From: Leptofilum sp041748655
GTDB lineage: Bacteria > Chloroflexota > Anaerolineae > Promineifilales > Promineifilaceae
NCBI GenBank assembly: GCA_041748655.1
Contig: JBGTCV010000115.1
Location: 59,331 to 123,330, forward strand
DNA: 64,000 nt
Direction of reading: 5' to 3'
Shown here: positions 25,284 through 33,013 of the stretch, piece by piece
Layout of the letters: each line of letters opens with the position of its first letter
Position numbering within the stretch: position 1 is the first letter of the stretch
The notes under the pieces: generated by a model
What the model saw: the letters and a program-made list of their open reading frames with translations, nothing else
Told to the model about the DNA's origin: nothing
The model's database searches: none
Translations under genes and position numbers: made by a program

Positions 25284-27323
25284 ATGAACAAATTGATGCG
25301 CTTTGTTACCGGCTTTTTCCTGCTCTTCATCACCCTGGCTGCCAGCTGCGGCCAGGAACCCCCTCTGGAAGAGGCAGACGACACGAACCCAACCCGCACT
25401 GTTGACCCGGCTGAAACGGCCGTTTCCACCAACAATACCCCGCTCCCCCCGCCCGCCATCGCCACCACGTTGCCCACCAACACCCCCGCCGTCGCCGAAG
25501 AAGCAATCAGCGACGCCGACAGCATCATGCCATCCCCCACTGATGGGGAAGGAGCGCTGATCAGCCTGACGCTGGCGAGCCAGGTGGGCATCTTGCTCGA
25601 TGAGTATCCAGAAGCGATGCGGGACGCCGTGGCCGAGGCAATCAGCGCCGAATCGGACGCCTTCTGGAAAGAGTTGGCCCAGCGGCAGGTGGCGCTCACC
25701 TACAATCGGCTGCACTTTCGGCCGTTTTTTTACGCAGGCAAAGGGCAGCTGCCCCTGCCGCCCCAATCCCTGTGGCACATTGAGCTAACCGGCGAGCCAG
25801 AACGCCAAACCATCAACAACCACGACCTCATCCTCATCGCCTACACCTTTAGCAGCACTCTGCTCACCGGGCTGGACCAGCCCGCCCTGGCCGAACCTGC
25901 CCTGGCCAACATCGGCGGTATTTGGGATGAACCGTTTATTTTACCGCCCGACCCCACCCAGCTGCTCCAGCGCACCGGCAACGCCTGCCTCAACGAAGGC
26001 GGCTTCCCGCCCAACAGCTACGATTCGGAAAACGTCGATATTTTTTACGACTACAGCTGCACCGCCGACAGCGGCGGCGCGGCGGGCTGCCATCGCACCA
26101 CCCTGCCCACGCTCTCCTGTTTGCAGGCGCTAAATGGGGCGGTGGGGACGCTGGAAACGGCCGTACGCTTCGAACGTCTGCCCTGGGATGCCGATCTGGC
26201 CGACCAGATTCGCATCGGCGAAGTCGTTTCAGACGACGCGCCCGACCTCACCGTGGTGAGCGAAGATTTGCAGAACTATCGCATCGTTTACCGCTACTTC
26301 CCCAGCAACTCCTGCGCCCTGGCCGAAGGCTGCGTCAACGGCTCTGGCTGGCGGCGGCTGCTCCAGTTCGACGCCACCGCCCACAATCTGGGAGCTGCCC
26401 CGCTGCACATCGGCCCCGTCGTCGCCGAAAATCCGCTGACCAATATGTTTGAGTACAACAGCTGCCACGCCCATTTCCACTTCCAAAATTACGGCGAATT
26501 CCAGCTGGGCAGCGCCAACCAGCCCAGCAAGCAGGCGTTCTGCGTGGAAAGCACTAGCCGCTTCAGCAACAACGAACTGTCGCCGCTGGTGCATCCCTAC
26601 ACCTGTGCCAATCAGGGGATCCAGGCGGGCTGGGTGGATGAGTACGGCGCGGGGCTGGACTGCCAATGGATCGACATCACCGACCTGGAAATCGATGGCG
26701 CTGCCACTGAGCTGCCGCTCAGCTTCCGTTTCAACACAGAGCAATTTTTGTGCGAAGGCTATCCGGTGCTGGACGAAGCGGGCCAGCCCGTCTTTGAGCC
26801 GAGCGGCCTGCGCAACAGCAGCGGCCTGCCCATCAGCCGCCCGCAGTGCGACTTTGTGGAAAATTGGGACGCCACCAACAGCGGTACGGAAACCGTGACC
26901 ATTCCAGCAACGGGCAGCTTTGTCAACGAGCCGTGCGCCAGCAGCGAACAAGGGCCGCGCCGCAACTGTGGCTTTACGGCCGTTCCCCTGCCCGATTTAC
27001 CCCAACCCGCCGAGGCTGACCAACCCGCCCTGCGCTGTACCCCCGGCAGCACCGTCCAGCTGAGCTGCTCGCTGGCTAACGAGGCGGCGGCCCAGGTGGT
27101 GCGCCTGTGCGAAACGAGCGCGGTTTTGGGTGTTGGCACCGCCTGCACCTTCAACGATGCCCTGCTCAACCAAGTCATTTCTGGCGGCACTATCGAACTC
27201 AGCTTCGCCTGCCCCTTCGTGCGGGATGAAAACGAGCCGGGCGGCGATTACGCCCTCTACGCCACGCCCCTCTTCACCGGCGACGCCCTCGCCGAAGTCA
27301 CCTGCGCCCCGGTAGAAAATTAA
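25284..27323 (+). CDS. Lysyl-oxidase-like lipoprotein
   Basis: From ATG 25284 the 679-residue product has a signal peptide with lipobox LAASCG and a long Thr/Pro linker. The C-terminal half matches the lysyl oxidase catalytic domain: the copper-binding trio His395, His397 and His399 in CHAHFHF, then Lys416 in PSKQAFC, and Tyr454 in DEYGAGLDCQWIDITD. In animal LOX the matching Lys and Tyr form the quinone cofactor LTQ, so cofactor formation looks possible. LOX oxidises peptidyl lysine to an aldehyde and cross-links proteins. Many Cys residues suggest disulfides. The N-terminal 330 residues are unrecognised. Substrate unknown; perhaps surface or sheath proteins. Confidence 0.88.
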   Translation: MNKLMRFVTGFFLLFITLAASCGQEPPLEEADDTNPTRTVDPAETAVSTNNTPLPPPAIATTLPTNTPAVAEEAISDADSIMPSPTDGEGALISLTLASQVGILLDEYPEAMRDAVAEAISAESDAFWKELAQRQVALTYNRLHFRPFFYAGKGQLPLPPQSLWHIELTGEPERQTINNHDLILIAYTFSSTLLTGLDQPALAEPALANIGGIWDEPFILPPDPTQLLQRTGNACLNEGGFPPNSYDSENVDIFYDYSCTADSGGAAGCHRTTLPTLSCLQALNGAVGTLETAVRFERLPWDADLADQIRIGEVVSDDAPDLTVVSEDLQNYRIVYRYFPSNSCALAEGCVNGSGWRRLLQFDATAHNLGAAPLHIGPVVAENPLTNMFEYNSCHAHFHFQNYGEFQLGSANQPSKQAFCVESTSRFSNNELSPLVHPYTCANQGIQAGWVDEYGAGLDCQWIDITDLEIDGAATELPLSFRFNTEQFLCEGYPVLDEAGQPVFEPSGLRNSSGLPISRPQCDFVENWDATNSGTETVTIPATGSFVNEPCASSEQGPRRNCGFTAVPLPDLPQPAEADQPALRCTPGSTVQLSCSLANEAAAQVVRLCETSAVLGVGTACTFNDALLNQVISGGTIELSFACPFVRDENEPGGDYALYATPLFTGDALAEVTCAPVEN

Positions 27324-27392
27324 CCGCAAGGACGCGGAGGACGCAGAGAAAAATAAAAACCTCTGCGTTCTCCGCACTCTCCGCGGTAAAAA
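27324..27392. repeat. GCGGAGGACGCAGAG hairpin repeat
   Basis: CCGCAAGGACGCGGAGGACG and GCAGAG are mirrored by CTCTGCG, TTCTCCG and CTCCGCGG. It is one of the intergenic iterated-word families; cousins rich in CTCTGTG lie at 36770-36960, 37795-37890, 39596-39700 and 41050-41225. Confidence 0.6.
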
Positions 27393-27403
27393 CAGGAGGA
27401 TTT

Positions 27404-28084
27404 GTGAGATATTATTTTGCGTGGTTGGGGTCCAAGCGGGCCGCCAAACGGAAGGTCGCTCAACCCGGCTGCCTGCTGGACCGCGCCGCCAACGCCAATT
27501 TACCCGTCCCGGCGGGCGGCATTGTGCTGCACGAATTTTTTGAGCTGGCCTTAAAAGAAGGGGTAATTGCGGAGAAGGATGGGCTGATTACGGCCGTTTC
27601 TCCCCCCTCTCTGCACCATCTACTCTTCAACCTGGCTCGCTTTCCCCAACTGAAAGAGCAAATGACGCTGCGCCCCGTACACCCAGAGCAGTTCGGCCCC
27701 AGCCAGGCTCCGATTTTGGTAAATGATCCCATCCAGCTAGCAAACTCGCTATGCGAAGGTTGGTCTATGCAAAACGGTCGTCGCAACCTGCTGCTCATCA
27801 CCCTGCCCAAGATGGAGGTAGCGGGAACGGCCGTTTCGCATCCCAACGCCGAATCAGACGAACTAATTCTGCCCGAAGTCAGCCTGAGCCTATCCCGACT
27901 CGACGGCTGGCAGCGCCCGCCCCCCCACTTGCCCCCCCACGCCCAGCGGCTGCAAATGCTGCTGCGCGGCGTGCGGCGCACCTTTGGCGATATTGGTTGG
28001 CAGATTGAGTGGGTGGATGACGGCCGTATTTGCTGGTTGTGGGAGTTAAGACCAAATAGAAGTTTTTCTGCCGATACGCTATAA
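27404..28084 (+). CDS. Stand-alone fragment similar to a PEP-synthase/PPDK N-terminal domain
   Basis: A GTG start at 27404 sits behind AGGAGGATTT. The 226-residue product begins with GCLLDRAANANLPVPAGGIV, which resembles the GGKAANLA..GLPVPPGF opening of PEP synthase and PPDK ATP-grasp domains. A later stretch NDPIQLANSLCEGW looks like the ATP-binding lobe, and EVSLSLSRLDGW and IGWQIEWVDDGRICWLWELR look like the end of such a domain. Catalytic swivelling and PEP-binding domains are missing, as is most of the usual length. It may be a remnant or a specialised domain. A divergent second copy of its 3' end lies at 28844-28936, beyond the MNT/HEPN pair. Confidence 0.55.
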   Translation: MRYYFAWLGSKRAAKRKVAQPGCLLDRAANANLPVPAGGIVLHEFFELALKEGVIAEKDGLITAVSPPSLHHLLFNLARFPQLKEQMTLRPVHPEQFGPSQAPILVNDPIQLANSLCEGWSMQNGRRNLLLITLPKMEVAGTAVSHPNAESDELILPEVSLSLSRLDGWQRPPPHLPPHAQRLQMLLRGVRRTFGDIGWQIEWVDDGRICWLWELRPNRSFSADTL

Positions 28085-28091
28085 TGCTCTT
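28080..28091 (+). promoter_or_regulatory. Possible -10 box for a leaderless MNT transcript
   Basis: TATAAT at 28080-28085 ends six bases before the ATG at 28092, and no ribosome-binding sequence lies between. A transcript starting at the usual distance would begin at or next to the ATG. The -35 region is weak. Confidence 0.4.
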
Positions 28092-28445
28092 ATGACAGTC
28101 CAGGAAGCAACTTTCTACCTACCGCTCATTCTAGAGCGTCTCAAGAAGATTAACCCGGCCAAGGTCATTTTGTTTGGCAGTCATGCGCAGGGCACGGCCA
28201 CGGCGGAAAGTGATCTGGACTTATTGGTTGTCACCAACGATGATACGCTGCCCCAGAATTATCGCGAGAATGAAAAAATCTACCTGGCTGTTGCCCGCCT
28301 GCTGCGCGACATCAGAGGTGACGTGTCGCTCGATCTGATTGTACAAACCCGCCCCATGCACGACCGGTTCATCGAAATGAACAGCCTTTTTGCCAGGGAA
28401 CTGCTGCAACAAGGGACTATCTTGTATGAAAGCGATAACCCATGA
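28092..28445 (+). CDS. Minimal nucleotidyltransferase (MNT), partner of HEPN
   Basis: This 117-residue protein has the MNT signature VILFGSHAQGTATAESDLDL: the GS motif, then the SDxD metal ligands, and a third Asp in SLDLIV. MNT proteins pair with HEPN proteins as toxin-antitoxin or stress modules; in the characterised MntA/HepT pair the MNT adenylylates the HEPN ribonuclease and silences it. The 3' end overlaps the HEPN start by 20 bp, so they are translated together. The pair sits between two copies of the 3' end of the upstream gene, which hints at mobility. Confidence 0.88.
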   Translation: MTVQEATFYLPLILERLKKINPAKVILFGSHAQGTATAESDLDLLVVTNDDTLPQNYRENEKIYLAVARLLRDIRGDVSLDLIVQTRPMHDRFIEMNSLFARELLQQGTILYESDNP

Positions 28446-28836
28446 ATGGTTAGCGAGAGCGGAGGATGATCTGCTGGCTGCGGAGATTTTGCTCGCCCAA
28501 CCAGAGCTAACCAACATGGTTGCCTTCCACGCCCAGCAGACTGTGGAAAAAACCCTCAAAGCCATTCTCGAAGAATCAGAAATTGCCGCTGTAAGAACCC
28601 ACAGCTTAACCCGCCTCCACAGCCTGATCTCGCCCCATGTCTCCATTTCAATTGATCAAGATATGCTGGATCGTTTAGAAGCTGTCTATATTCAATCGCG
28701 GTATCCAGGCGAAATGGGGCTGCTGCCCTCTGGAAAACCCACCCAGGCCGAAGCAAGGGCGTTTTATCGCTTTGCCCACCAATTATTTCATGAAGTCCAA
28801 ACTGCTCTTGAAGTGACAGGCGACGGTAATTCTTAA
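28426..28836 (+). CDS. HEPN-domain protein, partner of MNT
   Basis: A 136-residue all-helical protein starting MKAITHEWLARAEDDL, the standard HEPN opening, with AFHAQQTVEKTLKAIL as the core helix and RTHSLTRL after it, then SRYPGEM. This is the PF05168-like class. The Rx4-6H ribonuclease motif of HepT-type toxins is not obvious; RFAHQLF near the C-terminus has a shorter spacing. Nuclease activity is therefore uncertain. I start at ATG 28426, inside the MNT gene, and not at the earlier in-frame TTG/ATG alternatives. Confidence 0.85.
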   Translation: MKAITHEWLARAEDDLLAAEILLAQPELTNMVAFHAQQTVEKTLKAILEESEIAAVRTHSLTRLHSLISPHVSISIDQDMLDRLEAVYIQSRYPGEMGLLPSGKPTQAEARAFYRFAHQLFHEVQTALEVTGDGNS

Positions 28837-28843
28837 ACAGTGC

Positions 28844-28936
28844 CGCACCTTTGGCGATGATGGGTGGAGGATTTGGTGGGTGGATGACGGCCGTATTTGT
28901 TGGTTGTGGCAGTTGAAGTCTCTTTCACAAAAGTGA
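28844..28936 (+). pseudogene. Duplicate 3'-end remnant of the PPDK-like gene
   Basis: The translation RTFGDDGWRIWWVDDGRICW followed by LWQLKS parallels the end of the gene at 27404-28084 (RTFGDIGWQIEWVDDGRICW, then LWELRP). The start is missing. DNA matches over about 70 bp but with scattered differences, so this is either an old duplication or the displaced original end left by insertion of the MNT/HEPN pair. Confidence 0.75.
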
Positions 28937-28949
28937 TTGGCGCTTTTGA

Positions 28950-29031
28950 TGATGCGTGATGCGTGATGCGTGAAAAGTGAAACGTGATTCAGATTTGGTC
29001 ACGCATCACGTTTCACGCTTCACGAAGGTTT
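28950..29031. repeat. CGTGAAACGTGA hairpin repeat, copy 1
   Basis: Words ATGCGTGATGCGTGATGCGTG and AAAAGTGAAACGTGA face TCACGCATCACGTTTCACG and CTTCACG, forming a strong stem between convergent genes. Copies at 42456-42507 and 49303-49388 use the same words. Confidence 0.75.
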
Positions 29032-30571
29032 ACTGCCCACCCGGCGGGGCGTGGAAAATGAACTGCCACTCAGCCAGGGGCACGGTTTGGGCCAGCGACA
29101 CAGAAATCATATGCCCGGCCTCCATAGCTTCACAACTATCACCCACAATGTCGCCCGGCCAGAATTCAAGCTGATTCCCTGACTGGATCAAGAGGATCGG
29201 CTGCGTGCTGCAAAGAAAATCCCCCCAAATGTGGTCGAAGCCAACGGCCGTTTCCCTTAAACGAATCCCATAGTGCAGTTCATTCAAAACCCGCACGCTT
29301 TCTGAAGCCGCGGGGAATTCAGTTACAGATTCGGGACCAAGATAGTCCCATTCGGTCACCTGCAAATTGGGGTCATGGCTAATGACGGCCGGGCCTTGAA
29401 CCGGGCTCTCGGCTGAGGCAGGATGCAAATCTTGCAGCAGATACACTGTCTCAAAGCCGGTCATGCAGCCTTCACCAATGACCACGTTGGCCCGATTGTG
29501 CAGCACCAGCGGCTCCTTGTAGCTGGTAAGCTGAATCGTCTCTCGTGAAGCCAAATCGTGGAGAAATGCGCCGGTGATGGCCGGAACTTCCTGCCCGGTT
29601 TCATCCATCAGAATGACATCACAATCTTGCTTGATGACATAGCGAAGCTGGTTAGCATAGAGCCACGGCTGGGCCATGCCTTGCTGGTACGGAACGGCCG
29701 TTGCCACCACCCCCGTCGTTAAATCCAGCACCTTAATGCCCTCACCAAAAGTGATCCAGGCTACCTGATTGCCGCTGATGGTGGGTTGGGCATTGTGCTT
29801 GCCGTCGGCGACGAGGACGGCCGTTTCCCCCGTGTGCAAGTTGTACGAGTAAATGTCAAAAGGATTGTCCGGACAGTTGCCGCAGCCTTCCAGCGGCTGG
29901 CCGCGCACCGGGCTGTGGCGATTGTCGGCCCAGACGACCCGATCGCCGGAGAGGGTTGGCTGCTGCTGCACCCCGTCTGCCACAGCTACGGCAATCTCTG
30001 CGCCCGTTAATAAATCGTAGGCATAAATGTCTGCGGCGTAATAATTCTCGTCACCGGTTTCGTTGCGCTTGTCCTGCCACACCAGCCAGCGATCGTTGCC
30101 CACCAGGTTAAATCGCTCCGCAGGCACCCGCGTCACCTGCTGCGTTTCGCGGGATACAAGGTTGTACTGCTGCACCTGCCCGCCATCATCAATCCAGGCA
30201 ACTGTTGTTTGCGTCACCACCACATCACCCCAACCGCCATTTTCGCTGATCACAAAGCGTCTACCGGACTCAATTTCGATCAAATAGAGCGTGCTCTCGG
30301 CCATCTCGGAAGCCGCGTACCAGAGGTCACTTACGCCACGCGGGCGCAAATTATTGGGGAGGTCAGTGCGGGTGAAGTTGGCCTGGGGAACGGCCGTTGC
30401 CTCCTCTGTATCCATTTCTTTGATCGGCCTGTCATTTGTATTGGCCTCTGTAATTGGCGCGGTTGTTTGTAAGTCTGATTCTGAAACAGGAACACAACCA
30501 ATAATCATTAGCAAAAAAAGTATGCGCAAGATTGTAATAACAAGTTGGTTTTGTGCTTTCTGAGGAAACAT
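29030..30571 (-). CDS. TolB-like beta-propeller lipoprotein
   Basis: The 513-residue product has a signal peptide and a probable lipobox (LMIIGCVP) and a Thr/Glu-rich linker. The body consists of repeated blades with the pattern PTLSGDRVVWADNRH, DIYSYNLHTGETAVLVADG and PTISGNQVAWITFGEG, typical of TolB/WD40-like propellers. Later blades are less regular, and the C-terminal 120 residues (HYGIRLRETAVGFDHIWGDF onward) seem to be a separate domain. It probably binds protein or polysaccharide on the cell surface. No enzymatic motif is seen. Confidence 0.8.
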   Translation of the reverse strand: MFPQKAQNQLVITILRILFLLMIIGCVPVSESDLQTTAPITEANTNDRPIKEMDTEEATAVPQANFTRTDLPNNLRPRGVSDLWYAASEMAESTLYLIEIESGRRFVISENGGWGDVVVTQTTVAWIDDGGQVQQYNLVSRETQQVTRVPAERFNLVGNDRWLVWQDKRNETGDENYYAADIYAYDLLTGAEIAVAVADGVQQQPTLSGDRVVWADNRHSPVRGQPLEGCGNCPDNPFDIYSYNLHTGETAVLVADGKHNAQPTISGNQVAWITFGEGIKVLDLTTGVVATAVPYQQGMAQPWLYANQLRYVIKQDCDVILMDETGQEVPAITGAFLHDLASRETIQLTSYKEPLVLHNRANVVIGEGCMTGFETVYLLQDLHPASAESPVQGPAVISHDPNLQVTEWDYLGPESVTEFPAASESVRVLNELHYGIRLRETAVGFDHIWGDFLCSTQPILLIQSGNQLEFWPGDIVGDSCEAMEAGHMISVSLAQTVPLAEWQFIFHAPPGGQ

Positions 30572-31157
30572 ATCTCTCCTTTTGCTCTGCTTAAATCTCT
30601 CACCAGTTTAACAAGAAATCAGCCGAATTGTTCCAAAAAGCCAGTTTTGCCGGTTTTCTGCGTCTCCGATCGTTTAATAAAAAAATGGCATGGTTCATTA
30701 CTTGCTAAAGTATGTGCGTCGCGCCGCATAGTTTATCGAGGGATCATTTATGCCATCCGTGGTGCGTTTTTAACCAGCTAAAATTGCGTTTGGCAGCCTG
30801 GTTTTGCTGTGGTAGACTGGCCTTTCGTGCGTTTTTGGCTAACCTTCTGGTTAGCTGGTAACAGTGTCACTGTCAGACCCTCTGACATGACAAAGGAGAT
30901 TCTCCCATGTTTAGCCTGTTACAAAGCTCCCCTCCAACTCGTGCAGCTGCTCCCTTCTGGGATTACCCCATCTGGTAATCACCGGTTGGTCGAGCCAGCC
31001 ATTGGCCACCATTGGCCGCTGGCCGTTCTTGTAACTTCGCAACTTTTTGCCCAACAACTGAAGAAGAAACCCTAAGGGTTTGATACTGCCCTTAGTTGGC
31101 CCTGTTTGAACAAAACCCTTAGGGTTTGGGGCGGCGTACGGCCGTCTCTGCCTGCCG
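30572..31157. other. Gene-free leader region before the ABC exporter
   Basis: No convincing gene is present; short ORFs here lack ribosome sites and codon bias. From about 30838 on the region carries a chain of short perfect inverted repeats described separately. The first 250 bp hold nothing I can name. Confidence 0.5.
30838..31127. repeat. Chain of short perfect hairpins
   Basis: Perfect small inverted repeats follow one another: GCTAACC-TTCT-GGTTAGC at 30838-30855, ACAGTG-T-CACTGT at 30861-30873, GTCAGA-CCC-TCTGAC at 30872-30886, AAACCCTAAGGGTTT at 31067-31081 and AAACCCTTAGGGTTT at 31113-31127. The last two are reverse complements of each other as well as nearly self-complementary. Confidence 0.6.
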
Positions 31158-31183
31158 TTGGTCAAGTTTGTAAACTTGACCAA
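31158..31183. promoter_or_regulatory. Perfect 26-bp palindrome before the ABC exporter start
   Basis: TTGGTCAAGTTT, then GT, then AAACTTGACCAA: two 12-bp arms with a 2-bp centre, directly upstream of the GGAGG site and ATG at 31200. The tight centre suits binding of a dimeric repressor better than an RNA hairpin, which could not close a 2-nt loop without losing pairs. Confidence 0.6.
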
Positions 31184-31199
31184 CATTTTAGGAGGAAAA

Positions 31200-32954
31200 A
31201 TGGAGTTACCCATCCGTCGCTATGGGGATTTGATGTTTGAATATTTGTACCCGCTGCGCCGCAAAGTGGTTTTGCTAGCCGGGCTTATCTTTGCCACCCT
31301 GATTTTGCAGCTGGTCAACCCGCAAATTATTCGCAGCTTTATTGATACGGCCGTATCCACCACCGACACCCAACCCCTAATCTGGGCCGGGATTGTCTTC
31401 CTTCTCACCTCACTGCTGCTGCAAATCGTAGGGGTTGCCGCCACCTACGTGGGCGAAGACGTGGGCTGGCAGTCCACCAACCAGCTTCGAGCGGATTTAG
31501 CACGTCACTGCCTGCGGCTGGACATGTCTTTCCACAACGAGCACACACCCGGCGAAATGATCGAGCGCATCGACGGGGACGTGGCCAACATCGCCATCTT
31601 CTTTGCCCAGTTTGTCATCCGCATTGTGGGCAATCTGCTGCTGATTGGGGGCGTACTCATTGTGCTGCTGTGGGAAGATTGGCGCATTTCGCTGGTGTTG
31701 GGGCTGTATACGGCCGTTTCCCTCTACGGCCTGAGCAAGCTGCGCCAGATTGCCGTACCTGCCTGGAAAGCCGCCCGCGAAGCCAATGCTGAGCTGATGG
31801 GCTTTATCGAGGAGCAGCTGGGCGGCACCGAAGATATTCGTGCCAGCGGGGCCGTGCCCTACGTCATGCGCCGCCTTACCCAATTTAGCCGGATGCGCAT
31901 GCACAAAGAGATTGATGGAGCCGACAAAAGCATCATCATCATCATTTCCTGGATTGGCCTGTTCACCGTTGGCCAGCTCATTGCCATCCTGGCTGGTTAC
32001 CTGTTGTACCGGGCCGGAACCATCACCATCGGTACGGTTTACCTGCTCATCAGCTACACCAGCGCCATTTTTCAGCCGCTGCGGGAGATCAGCAACCAGA
32101 TTGAAATTATGCAGCAGGCTGCTGCAGGCATCGACCGGGTGGAACAGCTCTATCGGGAAACAGGTCGCATCAAAGACAAGGGGCAAACTGCACTGCCAGA
32201 CGGTGCGTTGGGCGTCACCTTTGAGCGGGTCAACTTTGCCTACCACGATGAGCTGATTTTGCGTGACATCAACTTCCACTTGGCACCGGGCGAGGTGCTG
32301 GGACTGCTGGGGCGCACCGGCAGCGGCAAAACCACCATCACCCGGCTGCTGTTCCGCCTGTACGAAGTGGTAGAGGGAGCGGTGTGTTTGGGTGTAGATG
32401 GCCGTTTCCCCAACATCCAACAGCTTCCCCTGGCCCATCTACGGCAAAAAGTGGGCATGGTCACCCAAGAAGTGCAGCTGTTCCGCGCCTCTGTGCGCAA
32501 CAATCTTACCTTCTTTAACCCCGCCATCCCCGACACACGCATTTTGGCCGTTCTGGAAGATTTGGGTCTGGGTGACTGGTTCGCCGGGCTGCCTCACGGG
32601 CTGGATACCGAGCTGCAATCGGATGGGACCAGCCTTTCCGCCGGAGAAGCGCAGCTGCTGGCCTTCACCCGCGTCTTTCTGCAAGACCCAGGCCTGGTGA
32701 TTCTGGATGAGGCATCGTCCCGGCTGGACCCGGCCACGGAACAGCTTATCGAGCGAGCGGTAGACAAGCTGCTGCACCACCGCACAGGCATCATCGTGGC
32801 GCACCGGCTAACGACGGTGCAGCGGGCGGACAAGATTATGGTGTTGGCTAACGGCCGTATCCTGGAGCACGACACCTACGCCGCCCTGGCCAACAATCCG
32901 GCGTCCCATTTCGCCGGGCTGCTGCGCACGGGGCTGGAGGAGGTAATTGTGTAA
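31200..32954 (+). CDS. ABC exporter half-transporter, subunit 1
   Basis: This 584-residue protein has a six-helix transmembrane domain (residues about 20-320) and an ATPase domain with Walker A GRTGSGKTT near residue 370, Q-loop VTQEVQLF and Walker B LVILDEASSRLD with the catalytic Glu. The signature motif is LSAGE, where LSGGQ is standard. The switch His is in VAHRLTT. The ATG at 31200 follows AGGAGGAAAAA; the frame upstream to 31158 runs through the palindrome and is not translated. The next gene encodes a partner with the opposite set of defects, so the two should form a heterodimer. Substrate cannot be told; drugs, lipids or peptides are all possible. Confidence 0.92.
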   Translation: MELPIRRYGDLMFEYLYPLRRKVVLLAGLIFATLILQLVNPQIIRSFIDTAVSTTDTQPLIWAGIVFLLTSLLLQIVGVAATYVGEDVGWQSTNQLRADLARHCLRLDMSFHNEHTPGEMIERIDGDVANIAIFFAQFVIRIVGNLLLIGGVLIVLLWEDWRISLVLGLYTAVSLYGLSKLRQIAVPAWKAAREANAELMGFIEEQLGGTEDIRASGAVPYVMRRLTQFSRMRMHKEIDGADKSIIIIISWIGLFTVGQLIAILAGYLLYRAGTITIGTVYLLISYTSAIFQPLREISNQIEIMQQAAAGIDRVEQLYRETGRIKDKGQTALPDGALGVTFERVNFAYHDELILRDINFHLAPGEVLGLLGRTGSGKTTITRLLFRLYEVVEGAVCLGVDGRFPNIQQLPLAHLRQKVGMVTQEVQLFRASVRNNLTFFNPAIPDTRILAVLEDLGLGDWFAGLPHGLDTELQSDGTSLSAGEAQLLAFTRVFLQDPGLVILDEASSRLDPATEQLIERAVDKLLHHRTGIIVAHRLTTVQRADKIMVLANGRILEHDTYAALANNPASHFAGLLRTGLEEVIV

Positions 32955-32999
32955 ATGAGTAATTGGGGATTTACCTGATTACCCAATTACTCATTTACG
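32946..32999. repeat. Iterated TAATTG hairpin repeat, copy 3
   Basis: GTAATTGTGTAAATGAGTAATTGGGGA is followed by CTGATTACCCAATTACTCATTTAC, which pairs with it. It overlaps the stop of subunit 1 and fills the gap before subunit 2. Confidence 0.75.
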
Positions 33000-33013
33000 T
33001 TTCAAGGAGGAAC

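Noticed and set aside
30809..31075. Small ORF in the ABC exporter leader.
   Set aside because: It overlaps the hairpin chain, has no ribosome site and no protein-like pattern.
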